A DNA stretch of 64,000 bases from HGM04593 sp045657945 (GCA_045657945.1 JAZOUB010000008.1:43340-107339), one strand, 5' to 3'; shown: positions 52,120-62,150, numbered from the stretch's first letter. Translations and numbers: made by a program. Notes: a model not told the origin generated them from the sequence alone.

Positions 52120-55100
52120 TTACTTTGGCAATGTAAACAAAATGACTGTCCCCTCGACATCGGAACGCGCCTCCATGCGTGAGCCGTGGCGGCCGGTGTA
52201 ATCCTCGTGCATGCGCACAATCTCCTTTGCTATGAGATATTCCATGCCAAGAAGCTCGTTACGCTGGCCAATGTTGTAGCGTGAGGGGGTGAACAACTCG
52301 GCAACCTCGTCGCTCGACAGTGTGCGGCGATTGTCGATGAGTTCTATCTTTATGGTATCGGCCGCAGCGGTTGCCCTCAGCAGCAGAGTTCCCGGTTTTT
52401 CTACTTTGAATGCCGCATCAATGAGCGCCTCGAAGAGATAGGCGACAAGGCCGGCATCAACATTGGCACTGGCATCGGTGGGCTCATAGATGAGCGAGAC
52501 ATCCAGGCCACGCCTTGTAGCCATGCGGCCGGCATAGCGTCTTGCATCGTCGAACAACTGGGCAACACTTGTGCGTGATGGGGTAAAGCACATTGTGTCC
52601 AACTCGCGCTTGGCGCAGTTGGCAAGGATACCGAATACCGAGTTATAATAGTCCATGAGCTCTCTCATTGCCGCCACATCCTCGCCACGGCCGGAACTGT
52701 TCTGCTGCGCTTTCATGGAAAGATCGCGCACACGGCTTGGGTAATAGACGGTCTCGTGCTTGATGACAGATAGACAGTTGTCCATGACCATATTCTGCAC
52801 ATGCAGGCGGTTCTCCTCGAGCCTTATGCGCTCGGTCTCCTCCTCAAGTTCCTCGAGTGTCATGTAGCTGTTTGCCACACGCACCGTGCGGTGGTATGCT
52901 ATTGAAGCGACAAAACGCGCCACGAGTTCAACGCTCAAGGCCTCGTTCTCGCTCAGTGGACGCTCGGTCATTACCTCGAGCGCACCTACAAGCACCTCGT
53001 TGCCCGACACGGTTGCATAGAGCGGCATTACACGCAGCATGAAATCGGATGAGATGTAGGGCTGTCCATCATCAATGACACCATGCAGATAGACATCGGC
53101 TCTGCCACCTGCAAATGGAACCGGAGCTGCTGCGGCCACACGCTCTCCCTGCTGGCCATCGTTGAGCAGCAGTGCCACGCGCTTTATGCGCATACGCTCG
53201 CCAAGGCTGGCGTATATCTCGTTGGCAACACCCTGCAGCATCTGCCGTGAATCGTTTGCCGTCGAAGCGGTCACAAGTTCAAGAAGCTTCAGGTTTGTAT
53301 TCTGCACCAGGTGCTCGTTTGCCTTGCCAATGACCGAGTGGCGCAAATAGGAGACAAGCAGATATACGAGCAACACTATCAGCACGAAGCACAATATGGC
53401 AATGAGTGCCTTGCGTATGCCCAGCATCTCGCGCGTGCGTTCATACTGCTCTACAATACCCTTGTCCTCATCGACAAGCCTGTATAGTGTAGAATATATG
53501 TAATTGTTGTACCTGTATGGTTGCCACCTCTGCAGGGCGAGCGATGCCACGGCTAGTTCATTGCGGATGTCAAGGATATTGTAGAATATATCCTCGGTCA
53601 TTTCATCGGCAAAAAGTCCCTCACGCCACCATTTCAGTTCGGCATAGGTGTCGCCAGAAACGAGAAGTGTATCGCTACCGCCGATGGTGTATTTGTAGTA
53701 GCTGTTGAGCAGGTCAATGGCATTGCGTGCCTGCACAAAGGCCTCGTCGTGGTTACCATGGACATTGCTGCTGTAGACCGAATCGGCATAGTACCTTACA
53801 TCATCGAAAAGCCCGTCGTTTGCTGTTGCTCCAAAGGGCAGCAGCATGAGCATCAATGTGATGCAGCGCATGATTCCCTTGGGCAGACGGAAAGAGAAGC
53901 GGCTTCCCTTGCCCTTTTCGCTCTTGATATCCATTGAGCAGACAGAGAAGATTGCATCGGCCTTCCTGTACTTGTCGATTATTCCCTTGCAGTTCATGAG
54001 TCCGAAACCACCACCCTTACTCTTTGCTGGCAGGTTGCTGTTGTCGCTGCCTATTGTTGCGGCGTCATAGACCTTCTCGTTCAGTATGCGGTCAATGTCG
54101 GCCTGAGAGATTCCCACACCGCTGTCGGTGACTGCCACCTCTACATAGCCATCGCCATTGATGCACTCGAGAGCGACACTGCCGCCCTGTGGCGTGAACT
54201 TGGCTGCATTATCGACAAGTGTGTTTATCATGAAGAGGGTGAGTGCCTTGTCGGCCTTCACCACCGGAGTGCCATCGCCAACTGTCAATGTTATGCCACG
54301 CGACTCGAGCAATGTGCGGCTCTTTTCAATGATTGCAAAGAGATTGGCAAGCGAGAAACTCTCGACCTGCAGGTGCATCTCGCCCTGACGCATCTTTATC
54401 CAGCGTTCAAGGATTATGTTAAGGTCATCGAGTTTCTCTGTGAGTTCGGTGACATATCCGAGTTTGCGTTCTGCATCAACAGAATCCACGGCCGGCAGGG
54501 CACGCAGTTCGTTGATTATGCGGTCGATATATGGACGCATTGACATTGCAACCGATACCGAGACACGTTTCATGAGATTCTCGCGCTTGTGCTCGGCAAG
54601 ATAGACGACACTTGCCTGGCGCATCTCCTCAAGGCGCTCCTGCTCGTCGCTGATGTCGGCAAGGCGCATCCCCTCGGCCACCGCCACGGAGACATAGGGA
54701 ACAAGCATCTCGAGCAGAACATGTTCCTGAGGTGTCAATGGCGCCGATGTCTTTACATAAAGCGTGTCGGCCCCACCACCAATGTATTTCATTGCAAAAC
54801 TGTAACAGTTTTCAGTATCATCATCCATTGGGGTGAATGCAAACTGTACGTTGCCCAGGAAACCGATCATGCCGCTGTTGAGCAGGCCGATGATGTGCTC
54901 CTGCAACTCCTCTTTGCTGGCAACATCCTGCGGGAGCGAAGAGAATAGCTGGCGGCAGACATCGGGCAAGCAGCGCAGCTTGCTTGAGTATGATCTCTTG
55001 TGCCTGTGCTTGCGGCGGTTATAGATTATTGTAATGGTCAACAAGAGCAGAATGGCAATTATCACCAATGTCAGCCAGTTGTCAAGACGCGAAATATCGG

Positions 55101-56352
55101 CCTTGGCACTAGATGCGTTGCTCTCCATCTGCTTGTTGATGCGCGTGGTGCGCAACAGCATAAGATAGCTCTCCCTGTTGATATCAGATGCATACTTGTC
55201 GCCCATGCCTGCAAATGCACAACTTGCCTCACGGCGCACGCTGAGCAGACACTCAGGAATGTTGTACATACCATTGTCCGATACCATATATGGTTCTATC
55301 TCCATTTCGTACTGCCCGAGCACATTGGATGCGAAGTCAACCGAATCGGGGTAATATGTGGTATAATAACCGTTTATCTCGTTCAAGGCATCGGCAAGAA
55401 GCGCGAGTGCGCCCTCGTAGTCACCACTCTGTATGCGGCACGAAGCGGCAACTGCCATTGCCTCAATCATCATATATTTATCGCCATAGTGTCTGAACCC
55501 CTCGGCGGCATCGGCAGCAAGTATATATGGCAATGATGCAAGCGTATCACCTGGCTGCTGCATGCTTGAGATGTTTTCGGGGAGAGTGGTAAGCAGATTG
55601 TTGTTGTCGCGCAGTGTTATGGCAAGCAACAGTTTGTGGTTGGCTGCAAGCCAGGTGTAGCCCTTGTCCTGAGAAACCTTGAGGCCGCTGCCAGAAAGCA
55701 GACGCAAGCGTTCTGCTGCATCGGAGTTGCTGTTGGCAAGCATCATTCCGGCATATACCTTGAGTGCAAGGTCATCCTCGTTATTCATGCCATCGCGCAG
55801 AATCTCCATCGCATCCTTCATGTCGTCAAGCATTGACAAATTGGAAAAATAGCACATTGAGACAATGCCGAATTCTATTCTTGCACGCTCAAAGCGCGCC
55901 TTGTCGCTCAATGTCAGATATTCGGCATCCTCGCTTATGCGCTTTATTCTCTCGACCGCCCTGGCGCGATAGTCAAAGAAATCCCTGTTCGCCGAAACCC
56001 TGTAACAGACTATCATGAGACCGACATCGGCTACAAGTTTCTCGATCTCGCATTCCGACTCGTCGATTACACTATTATACAGCGTAGTTGCTTTAGCGTA
56101 GTCCATTTTCATCAGTGCCGAATAGGCCATGGCATTGCGGGCAACCATCTGCTGTTCCTTCATACCGGCCGAAAGGCTGTCAAGCGCTGTCACGAGCGAA
56201 TCGGCAAGAGTAACGCTCTTGTAGCGCGCATCATACACGCGCACGCTCAATGAGTCGGTTGTTGTAACCGGTTCGCCGCCATGCCTGTGCTCCGAACAGG
56301 AGAAGAGCACAAATACCGACAGCAGCATGCTTATGAAAAACTGACGCTTCAT
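52120..56352 (-). CDS. Unusually long sensor kinase with two kinase-like halves
   Basis: 1410 residues. A lipobox-like leader (FVLFSC, Cys19) and TPR-like helices (20-425) lie outside, then a membrane helix (427-445), a GAF-like part and an ATPase with N-box NTLVDNAAKFT, DSGVGI and GFGLMNCKG (about 690-825). A second leader-like helix (828-845) returns the chain outside, then helix 981-1001, a second GAF-like domain, an H-box-like IKHETVYYP (His1199) and a degenerate ATPase. The first half lacks a clear H-box; the second has His but a weak ATPase, so the halves may complement. Resembles DUF5112/DUF5113 proteins of Bacteroides (from memory). Confidence 0.8.
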   Translation of the reverse strand: MKRQFFISMLLSVFVLFSCSEHRHGGEPVTTTDSLSVRVYDARYKSVTLADSLVTALDSLSAGMKEQQMVARNAMAYSALMKMDYAKATTLYNSVIDESECEIEKLVADVGLMIVCYRVSANRDFFDYRARAVERIKRISEDAEYLTLSDKARFERARIEFGIVSMCYFSNLSMLDDMKDAMEILRDGMNNEDDLALKVYAGMMLANSNSDAAERLRLLSGSGLKVSQDKGYTWLAANHKLLLAITLRDNNNLLTTLPENISSMQQPGDTLASLPYILAADAAEGFRHYGDKYMMIEAMAVAASCRIQSGDYEGALALLADALNEINGYYTTYYPDSVDFASNVLGQYEMEIEPYMVSDNGMYNIPECLLSVRREASCAFAGMGDKYASDINRESYLMLLRTTRINKQMESNASSAKADISRLDNWLTLVIIAILLLLTITIIYNRRKHRHKRSYSSKLRCLPDVCRQLFSSLPQDVASKEELQEHIIGLLNSGMIGFLGNVQFAFTPMDDDTENCYSFAMKYIGGGADTLYVKTSAPLTPQEHVLLEMLVPYVSVAVAEGMRLADISDEQERLEEMRQASVVYLAEHKRENLMKRVSVSVAMSMRPYIDRIINELRALPAVDSVDAERKLGYVTELTEKLDDLNIILERWIKMRQGEMHLQVESFSLANLFAIIEKSRTLLESRGITLTVGDGTPVVKADKALTLFMINTLVDNAAKFTPQGGSVALECINGDGYVEVAVTDSGVGISQADIDRILNEKVYDAATIGSDNSNLPAKSKGGGFGLMNCKGIIDKYRKADAIFSVCSMDIKSEKGKGSRFSFRLPKGIMRCITLMLMLLPFGATANDGLFDDVRYYADSVYSSNVHGNHDEAFVQARNAIDLLNSYYKYTIGGSDTLLVSGDTYAELKWWREGLFADEMTEDIFYNILDIRNELAVASLALQRWQPYRYNNYIYSTLYRLVDEDKGIVEQYERTREMLGIRKALIAILCFVLIVLLVYLLVSYLRHSVIGKANEHLVQNTNLKLLELVTASTANDSRQMLQGVANEIYASLGERMRIKRVALLLNDGQQGERVAAAAPVPFAGGRADVYLHGVIDDGQPYISSDFMLRVMPLYATVSGNEVLVGALEVMTERPLSENEALSVELVARFVASIAYHRTVRVANSYMTLEELEEETERIRLEENRLHVQNMVMDNCLSVIKHETVYYPSRVRDLSMKAQQNSSGRGEDVAAMRELMDYYNSVFGILANCAKRELDTMCFTPSRTSVAQLFDDARRYAGRMATRRGLDVSLIYEPTDASANVDAGLVAYLFEALIDAAFKVEKPGTLLLRATAAADTIKIELIDNRRTLSSDEVAELFTPSRYNIGQRNELLGMEYLIAKEIVRMHEDYTGRHGSRMEARSDVEGTVILFTLPK

Positions 56353-56416
56353 TTCTTATATTGTGAAATACAAATTTAGTGATTTATATTTAAAAACCAC
56401 CATGCAGGACAACAAA

Positions 56417-56444
56417 TAACGCTGTGGGCGCGCCCACAGCGTTA
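56417..56444. terminator. Perfect 28-bp palindrome, terminator-like
   Basis: TAACGCTGTGGGCG and its exact complement abut with no loop (56417-56444). It lies between the end of the PepSY gene (56484) and the start of the kinase gene (56352). The T-rich tail on the minus strand is modest. Confidence 0.7.
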
Positions 56445-56483
56445 AAACTTTTATCATTTATGGAATAGCCACTCTACAAACAG

Positions 56484-57953
56484 CTATTTGCAACTCTTTC
56501 GCTTACCATAAAGGCGTCTTATCCAGAAATAGTAGCCTGTGATTGGCAATGTCGCGCCAAGCAATGCTGCAAAGAAAGCAAGTATGCGACCAACCCAACC
56601 GCCCCATGCGCCGATGTGGAGCGAATAGATCCAACCGCTCACCTTGCTCTGCGCCGGACTATCATCGTACGGTTGCACCGATGTTATCTCACCACTCTCT
56701 TCATCAAAGAAATATTTATCTGCTGCACGCACATTGCCACAACCACCATGCGACACAGAGATTGCGCCGGCAGACACGGTAATTGACTTATACTGTGACA
56801 CACGGTTCTTCACATCCTCAAAGGCAACTTGCCAAGCAGTGTAATCAGTAGAACGGGACAGGTTTGCAACCTGTGTCGCGCTGCTGTCATCAACATCTGT
56901 GGCAGCAGTAACAGCATCAACATCAATAGCGGCTGTAACAGCATCGACATCAGTAGCGGCTGTAACAGCATCGACATCAGTAGCAGCAGAAATGCCATCT
57001 ATGTTGTTTATTGAATGTACGATTTCCGAATCAACATACTTTGTATCGGCAACTGTTGTTGCACCGCTCACAGCATCGGCATTCCATTGCGCAGCACTGC
57101 CCTGCTCTATCACCACAGTCGCAGCCTCATTACTTGCACTTTCACTGCTGTAAACACATACAGGCAGGGTGCATACGCGGCAATTTCCCGGACACTCCTG
57201 TTGCACCGGTTCAACGGTTGCATTCTCTTTTCCCCCTGAAACAACGGCTGTTTTCTTGCCACTGTTTGCGCCAAGCATGTCATACACGCCGTTCCTGTAC
57301 CACTCGAACGACCATGTAAGGCCGGTCAATGCCATTACGAGCAGCAGAAGCATGGCATAGAATCCACCGGCTACATGCAAATCGTGCCAAAAGCGGTTCT
57401 TGCCTTTCTTCACCACTATCTGCAAGCGGTTCTTGAGCATCTTGCGGTTGCGCGGCCACCATATTACAAGGCCGGTTATCAATATCACCACAAAGGCAAG
57501 AGTACTTGTACCAACAATCATTTTGCCCCAAAAGACCTTGCCGTCACCGGGTTTGCTATCCATGAGCCAACGGTGCAGACGGAATACTGTCCGGAAGAAC
57601 GGCAGGCGTTCATCATTACCTATTATCTCACCCGTATATTGGTTGACATATACCGCTGCCCTTGGGGGGCTGGAAAGGTTCACCTTGTAGGCCTCGTCGC
57701 GCGAATCGGGGATGACGAACCCTGTGACATCGACATCGGCAGGGAGCACGGAATCGACTCTCTCGGCAAGCTCATCCAAAGACAACGGCTCGCCGGCAGG
57801 GGCGACGCTTGTAACATCATCGCGGCATAGTGCAGTAACCTCGTCCTCGAACATCAGCAGTGCACCCGTGAAACAGGTAATGGTTATCACTATTCCGAAG
57901 GGAACCGACACCCACAAATGGAACTTTTGGAAGAAATTTCTCATAGGACTCAT
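56484..57953 (-). CDS. PepSY-associated membrane protein
   Basis: 489 residues. An N-terminal membrane helix (FHLWVSVPFGIVITITCFTG), PepSY-like domain and GEIIGNDERLPFFRTVFRLHRWL motif match PepSY_TM proteins, often linked to iron or siderophore reduction. Four membrane helices in all. The periplasmic loop carries Cys residues (ECPGNCRVCTLPVC) and a 27-bp tandem repeat encoding about three copies of DAVTAATDV. Its divergent promoter is shared with the YD lipoprotein gene. Role in iron release from ligands is inferred from the family. Confidence 0.82.
   Translation of the reverse strand: MSPMRNFFQKFHLWVSVPFGIVITITCFTGALLMFEDEVTALCRDDVTSVAPAGEPLSLDELAERVDSVLPADVDVTGFVIPDSRDEAYKVNLSSPPRAAVYVNQYTGEIIGNDERLPFFRTVFRLHRWLMDSKPGDGKVFWGKMIVGTSTLAFVVILITGLVIWWPRNRKMLKNRLQIVVKKGKNRFWHDLHVAGGFYAMLLLLVMALTGLTWSFEWYRNGVYDMLGANSGKKTAVVSGGKENATVEPVQQECPGNCRVCTLPVCVYSSESASNEAATVVIEQGSAAQWNADAVSGATTVADTKYVDSEIVHSINNIDGISAATDVDAVTAATDVDAVTAAIDVDAVTAATDVDDSSATQVANLSRSTDYTAWQVAFEDVKNRVSQYKSITVSAGAISVSHGGCGNVRAADKYFFDEESGEITSVQPYDDSPAQSKVSGWIYSLHIGAWGGWVGRILAFFAALLGATLPITGYYFWIRRLYGKRKSCK
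56908..56988 (-). repeat. Three tandem 27-bp coding repeats in the PepSY gene
   Basis: Three units of 27 bp (9 codons, D/V/A/T-rich) with one to three changes each. The repeat keeps the frame, so copy number could vary without breaking the gene. Confidence 0.8.
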
Positions 57954-57967
57954 TATTTGTCTGCAAG

Positions 57968-57998
57968 CAAAGGTATAATTTTGAGTTTAAATAGCAAT
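57968..57998 (-). promoter_or_regulatory. Promoter for the PepSY gene
   Basis: Minus-strand TACCTTTG (57968-57975) and ATTG at 57995-57998 with a 19-base spacer. Confidence 0.6.
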
Positions 57999-58010
57999 GC
58001 CATATATTTG
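57980..58010 (+). promoter_or_regulatory. Promoter for the YD-like lipoprotein gene
   Basis: TTTG (57980-57983), 19-base spacer and TATATTTG (58003-58010): an exact match to the Bacteroidetes consensus, 17 bases before the ATG. It overlaps the divergent PepSY promoter. Confidence 0.8.
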
Positions 58011-58027
58011 CAAAAACAGTTAACAAC

Positions 58028-59035
58028 ATGAAAGCAATAAGATTACTTGCGGTTTTGTTCACTACAATAACATTCATCTATTCATGCGGCAACAGCGGCA
58101 ACACAAGTGACGAGGTGGCTCAAAAGGTGAGGAGTCTCAAAAAGGATTATTTTGAGGTAGCATCCTGCGACCTTGAAAAAAGCACCTACAAAGGCAAAGT
58201 CAAGAGCGTAAAAGAGATCAAGTACAACGCCTACAGCAAATTCGGCGATGCAGAAATTGACACTATCATCACACAAGAGCACATTGAATACAATAGTGAC
58301 GGTTATATCACTTACATATATAACAAGAACAACAAAGAGCACTACGCACACAAGGGCATCCCCTTCGAATACACCTACACATACGAAAAGAGTGACGAAA
58401 AATCCGTAATCATCTGTTTCAAAGGCGACACTCTTCATGAAAAGAGCATAAAGAGCCTGAACCGAAATAATTTTCCCACACAAGTTGACATATACAACAG
58501 CAAGGGCGAACTGGACAAACGCACTAAATATAAATATGACAAGCGTGGCAGGCTTTTGGAGAAAATCACATACAACAGCGAAGGAAAGAGTATAAAAAAG
58601 TTATATAATATAACATACGACGTTCATGGTTTTCCAAGCCAATACACAGACTGTGATATAAGCTACAACGAGAATGGAAAAACAGAAAACACATCCATCA
58701 CAAACTTGAAATATGACATTAACGGAAACTTGTTGTTTTTATCTGTGACTTACGACGCAATAAATACACAAATAACGAGGACATACAAGAACAACAAACT
58801 ATCTACATCGACATTTGTATATCACTATACATCCTTAGATTATTCAACCAAGACCGAGACCAGATATTACGAAAACTACAATGAAGGAGTCACGTATGAG
58901 CATGAAGGAGATATCTTAAGCAGACATCGCACTGAATATGAGTACGACGCCAAAGGAAATATCGTTAAAAGTACCGTATTTAATAACGATGAACCGGCAA
59001 GTGTCACCATCACGGAATTCGAGTATTACGAATAA
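58028..59035 (+). CDS. Putative lipoprotein with YD-like repeats
   Basis: 335 residues with a lipoprotein leader (FIYSC, Cys at about 20). The body has repeated Y-x-Y/D-x-x-G units (EYNSDGYITY, KYDKRGRLLEKITY, YDVHGFPSQY, EYDAKGNIV) resembling the YD repeats of Rhs proteins but in a short, stand-alone protein. These repeats make beta-strand scaffolds that may bind carbohydrate. Probably on the periplasmic or outer face of the envelope. Single-gene unit, with perfect promoter and double terminator. Confidence 0.7.
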   Translation: MKAIRLLAVLFTTITFIYSCGNSGNTSDEVAQKVRSLKKDYFEVASCDLEKSTYKGKVKSVKEIKYNAYSKFGDAEIDTIITQEHIEYNSDGYITYIYNKNNKEHYAHKGIPFEYTYTYEKSDEKSVIICFKGDTLHEKSIKSLNRNNFPTQVDIYNSKGELDKRTKYKYDKRGRLLEKITYNSEGKSIKKLYNITYDVHGFPSQYTDCDISYNENGKTENTSITNLKYDINGNLLFLSVTYDAINTQITRTYKNNKLSTSTFVYHYTSLDYSTKTETRYYENYNEGVTYEHEGDILSRHRTEYEYDAKGNIVKSTVFNNDEPASVTITEFEYYE

Positions 59036-59038
59036 AAC

Positions 59039-59113
59039 ATTTAATGGCGGTCTTTGCCGCCATTAAATACTAATAATAGAAGTGAGCAAAAGATTGCTCA
59101 CTTCTATTATTAG
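59039..59113. terminator. Two adjacent hairpins between convergent genes
   Basis: First stem 59039-59050/59057-59068 (12 bp), for the lipoprotein gene. Second stem 59070-59088/59095-59113 (19 bp perfect), which overlaps the stop codon of pflA and probably ends its transcription. Confidence 0.85.
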
Positions 59114-59841
59114 TTAACAAACACACAATCGAAATACTCGTCAAAGATAGCCTTTGCCTCATCGAGCTGTTGCGGAGTATTCTCTTTCACGCCCTTGAGC
59201 TTGTACTCCATTCCAAGAGGCTCGTACTTGTGAGCACCCAATGTGTGGTAAGGCAAAACCTCAACACGCTTTATCATGTCATAACCCTTGAAATGCTCGC
59301 CAAGAGTGCGTATATCCTCCTCGAATGCACTGTAGCCTTGAACAAGAACATAGCGCAACCAGAATGGGTGACCATTCTCCTGCAACCACTTGGCAGTCTT
59401 CAATGTCTGCTCGTTGCTGCGCTCAGTGAGTGTCTTGTGGCGCTCAGGATTGACCTGTTTGATGTCGAGCATTACAAGGTCGGCCAATGTAAAGAGTTCC
59501 TCTACATCGCTGTTCCAGATACTTCCGTTGGTGTCGATACACACATGTATGCCCTGCTCCTGCAGACGCTTCACCAGCGGAACAAGCGCCTTGGCCTGGA
59601 AAGTAGGCTCGCCACCGCTGAAAGTAACGCCACCACGCTTGCCAAAGAAAGGCTTCTCATTCATGGCCATGCGCACAATATCCTCAATGTCGGTCAGCTT
59701 GCTCTCGCCCTTGGGGTCTATCGTATCGGGGTTGGCACAATAGAGGCAACGGAAATTGCATCCCTGTAGAAAAACCACAAGACGCAAGCCCGGGCCGTCG
59801 AATGTGCCCAATGACTCATAAGAATGTACTCTGATATCCAT
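59110..59841 (-). CDS. pflA: Pyruvate formate-lyase activating enzyme
   Basis: 243 residues. The radical SAM cluster motif CNFRCLYC (Cys28, 32, 35) and GGVTFSGGEP are family hallmarks, and length fits. It makes the glycyl radical on PflB using SAM and an Fe-S cluster in the cytoplasm. It follows pflB on the same strand, with a hairpin between, which may lower its level relative to pflB. Confidence 0.95.
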   Translation of the reverse strand: MDIRVHSYESLGTFDGPGLRLVVFLQGCNFRCLYCANPDTIDPKGESKLTDIEDIVRMAMNEKPFFGKRGGVTFSGGEPTFQAKALVPLVKRLQEQGIHVCIDTNGSIWNSDVEELFTLADLVMLDIKQVNPERHKTLTERSNEQTLKTAKWLQENGHPFWLRYVLVQGYSAFEEDIRTLGEHFKGYDMIKRVEVLPYHTLGAHKYEPLGMEYKLKGVKENTPQQLDEAKAIFDEYFDCVFVN

Positions 59842-59856
59842 AACTGTCCATTTGAA

Positions 59857-59888
59857 AAAATAGGCCGGCCTTGCAGCCAGCCTATTTT
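59857..59888 (-). terminator. Intercistronic hairpin between pflB and pflA
   Basis: 13-bp arms with one mismatch (59857-59869, 59876-59888); on the minus strand the second arm runs into a T-tract (TTTTTT). It lies after pflB and just before pflA, so it probably terminates part of the transcripts. Confidence 0.7.
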
Positions 59889-59921
59889 CGATTTAATATT
59901 TATCGCTTGATCAATTGCTGA

Positions 59922-62150
59922 TTACATGCGCTCGTGGAACGAACGAGAGATAACCTCCAACTGGTGTTCGCGGCTGAGACGGATGAAGTTCACAGCGTAA
60001 CCCGATACACGGATTGTCAACTGTGGATACTTCTCTGGGTGCTCCATAGCATCCATCAACATCTCGCGGTTCAACACATTCACATTCAGGTGGTGAGCAC
60101 CCTTTGTAAAGTAACCATCCATCAAAGTAACGAGGTTCTCAACGCGTGTAGCATCGTCAACACCAAGAGACTTTGGAATGATTGAGAATGTGTTACTGAT
60201 ACCGTCCTGTGAGTCGCGGTAACGCAACTTGGCAACTGAGCTCAAAGAAGCAACAGCACCGTTCTTGTCGCGTCCGTGCATTGGGTTGGCACCAGGAGCG
60301 AAAGCAACACCCTTGGCACGACCGTCAGGTGTAGCACCGGTCTTCTTACCGTACATCACGTTAGATGTAATTGTAAGCAATGACAATGTTGGCTTAGCGT
60401 TCTTGTAAACCGGGTGCTTCTTGAGCTCCTCGCTGAAGAAGTATACCAAGTCAACACCAAGGTGGTCAACACGGTCATCATCGTTACCGAAGCATGGGAA
60501 GTCGTTCTCGATGTCGAATGACTCTGTCAAGCCAAGCTCGTTGCGATGAACTGTCACCTTACCATACTTGATAGCAGAGAGTGAGTCGATTGCAATTGAA
60601 AGACCTGCAACACCATAAGCAAGGTTGATAGATGGGTCTGTATCGATGAGAGCCATCTGAGCCTTCTCATAGTAGTACTTGTCATGCATGTAGTGGATGA
60701 TGTTCATTGAGTCGTTGTAAACACGTGCAATCTCAGTGAGCACCTTCTTGTAGTTGGCAAGAACCTCCTCGTAGTTGAGAACATCGCCCTCAAGAACAGG
60801 AATATCCTTTACTACAACTGTACCTGTGTTCTCGCAACGGCCACCGTTGATAGCAAGCAAGAGAGCCTTGGCAAGGTTACAACGTGCACCGAAGAACTGA
60901 ATCTGCTTACCAACAGCCTGGTAAGATACGCAGCATGCGATACCGTAGTCGTCGCACTCGCGAACCTCACGCATCAAAGTATCGTTCTCGTACTGAACTG
61001 AAGATGTATCGATAGAAACCTTTGCACAGAACTCCTTGAAGCCCTCGGGAAGCTCATGGCTCCACAGAACTGTCATGTTTGGCTCTGGTGAGGGACCGAG
61101 GTTGTAAAGTGTCTGCAAGAAACGGAATGAAGTCTTTGTAACCTTTGTACGACCGTCGTTGAAGCGACCACCGATAGCCTCTGTTACCCATGTTGGATCA
61201 CCGGCAAAGAGGTCATTGTAAGACTGCATACGCAAGTGACGAACCATACGCAACTTGATAACGAACTGGTCGATGAGCTCCTGAGCGAATGTCTCGTCGA
61301 TGTTGCCATTGTCAAGATCGTACTGGATGTAAATGTCGAGGAATGAAGAAACGTTACCGAGTGACATCGCAGCACCGTCCTGCTCCTTAACTGCAGCAAG
61401 ATATGCCATGTATGTCCACTGAACAGCCTCCTGAGCGCTTGTTGCAGGACGAGAGAGGTCGAGACCATAGTACTCTCCAAGCACCTTCATCTCCTTCAAA
61501 GCCTTGATCTGCTCAGCAACCTCCTCACGAAGACGGATTGTGTGCTCAGTCATAGGACTTACCAAGCCCTTCAAATCGGCCTGCTTAGCCTCGATAAGAC
61601 GATCAAGACCATAGAGGGCAAGACGACGGTAGTCACCGATTATACGACCACGCGCATAGTTATCGGGAAGACCGGTAAGGAAGCCCAAAGAACGGTACAT
61701 ACGAATCTCCTCGTTGTATGCATCGAATACACCGTCATTGTGAGTCTTACGATAGTGATAGAAGATATCCTTTACTTTCTCGTCAACGGGAACACCGTTC
61801 TCGAGACAAGCTTTCTCAACAACCTTGATACCACCGAAAGGCTTGATAGCACGTTTCAGCAACTCGTCAGTCTGCAAACCGACAATAAGTTCATTCTCCT
61901 TGTCGATGTAACCGGCCTTGTGAGAAGTGATAGTAGAAACTGTCTTGTTATCCAAAGCACGAACACCGTTGTTTGCGCGCTCCTCAGCAAGAGCCTTGAC
62001 ACACTCGCCCCACACCTTCTTTGTTCTTTCTGTAGGACCAACCAAGAATGAAGCATCTCCCTCATAAGGAGTGATGTTCTCGTGTACAAAGCTACCAACA
62101 TTGATTTCCTTGCTCCACAAGCCATCCTTAAAATTCAATTTCTTTTCCAT
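59922..62150 (-). CDS. pflB: Pyruvate formate-lyase
   Basis: 742 residues, normal length for PFL. Catalytic Cys pair Cys406-Cys407 in YGIACCVSYQ and the glycyl radical site Gly717 in RVSGYAVNF. It splits pyruvate and CoA into acetyl-CoA and formate under anaerobic conditions. Strong codon bias with little deviation suggests high expression. Its own promoter lies at 62223. Confidence 0.97.
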   Translation of the reverse strand: MEKKLNFKDGLWSKEINVGSFVHENITPYEGDASFLVGPTERTKKVWGECVKALAEERANNGVRALDNKTVSTITSHKAGYIDKENELIVGLQTDELLKRAIKPFGGIKVVEKACLENGVPVDEKVKDIFYHYRKTHNDGVFDAYNEEIRMYRSLGFLTGLPDNYARGRIIGDYRRLALYGLDRLIEAKQADLKGLVSPMTEHTIRLREEVAEQIKALKEMKVLGEYYGLDLSRPATSAQEAVQWTYMAYLAAVKEQDGAAMSLGNVSSFLDIYIQYDLDNGNIDETFAQELIDQFVIKLRMVRHLRMQSYNDLFAGDPTWVTEAIGGRFNDGRTKVTKTSFRFLQTLYNLGPSPEPNMTVLWSHELPEGFKEFCAKVSIDTSSVQYENDTLMREVRECDDYGIACCVSYQAVGKQIQFFGARCNLAKALLLAINGGRCENTGTVVVKDIPVLEGDVLNYEEVLANYKKVLTEIARVYNDSMNIIHYMHDKYYYEKAQMALIDTDPSINLAYGVAGLSIAIDSLSAIKYGKVTVHRNELGLTESFDIENDFPCFGNDDDRVDHLGVDLVYFFSEELKKHPVYKNAKPTLSLLTITSNVMYGKKTGATPDGRAKGVAFAPGANPMHGRDKNGAVASLSSVAKLRYRDSQDGISNTFSIIPKSLGVDDATRVENLVTLMDGYFTKGAHHLNVNVLNREMLMDAMEHPEKYPQLTIRVSGYAVNFIRLSREHQLEVISRSFHERM

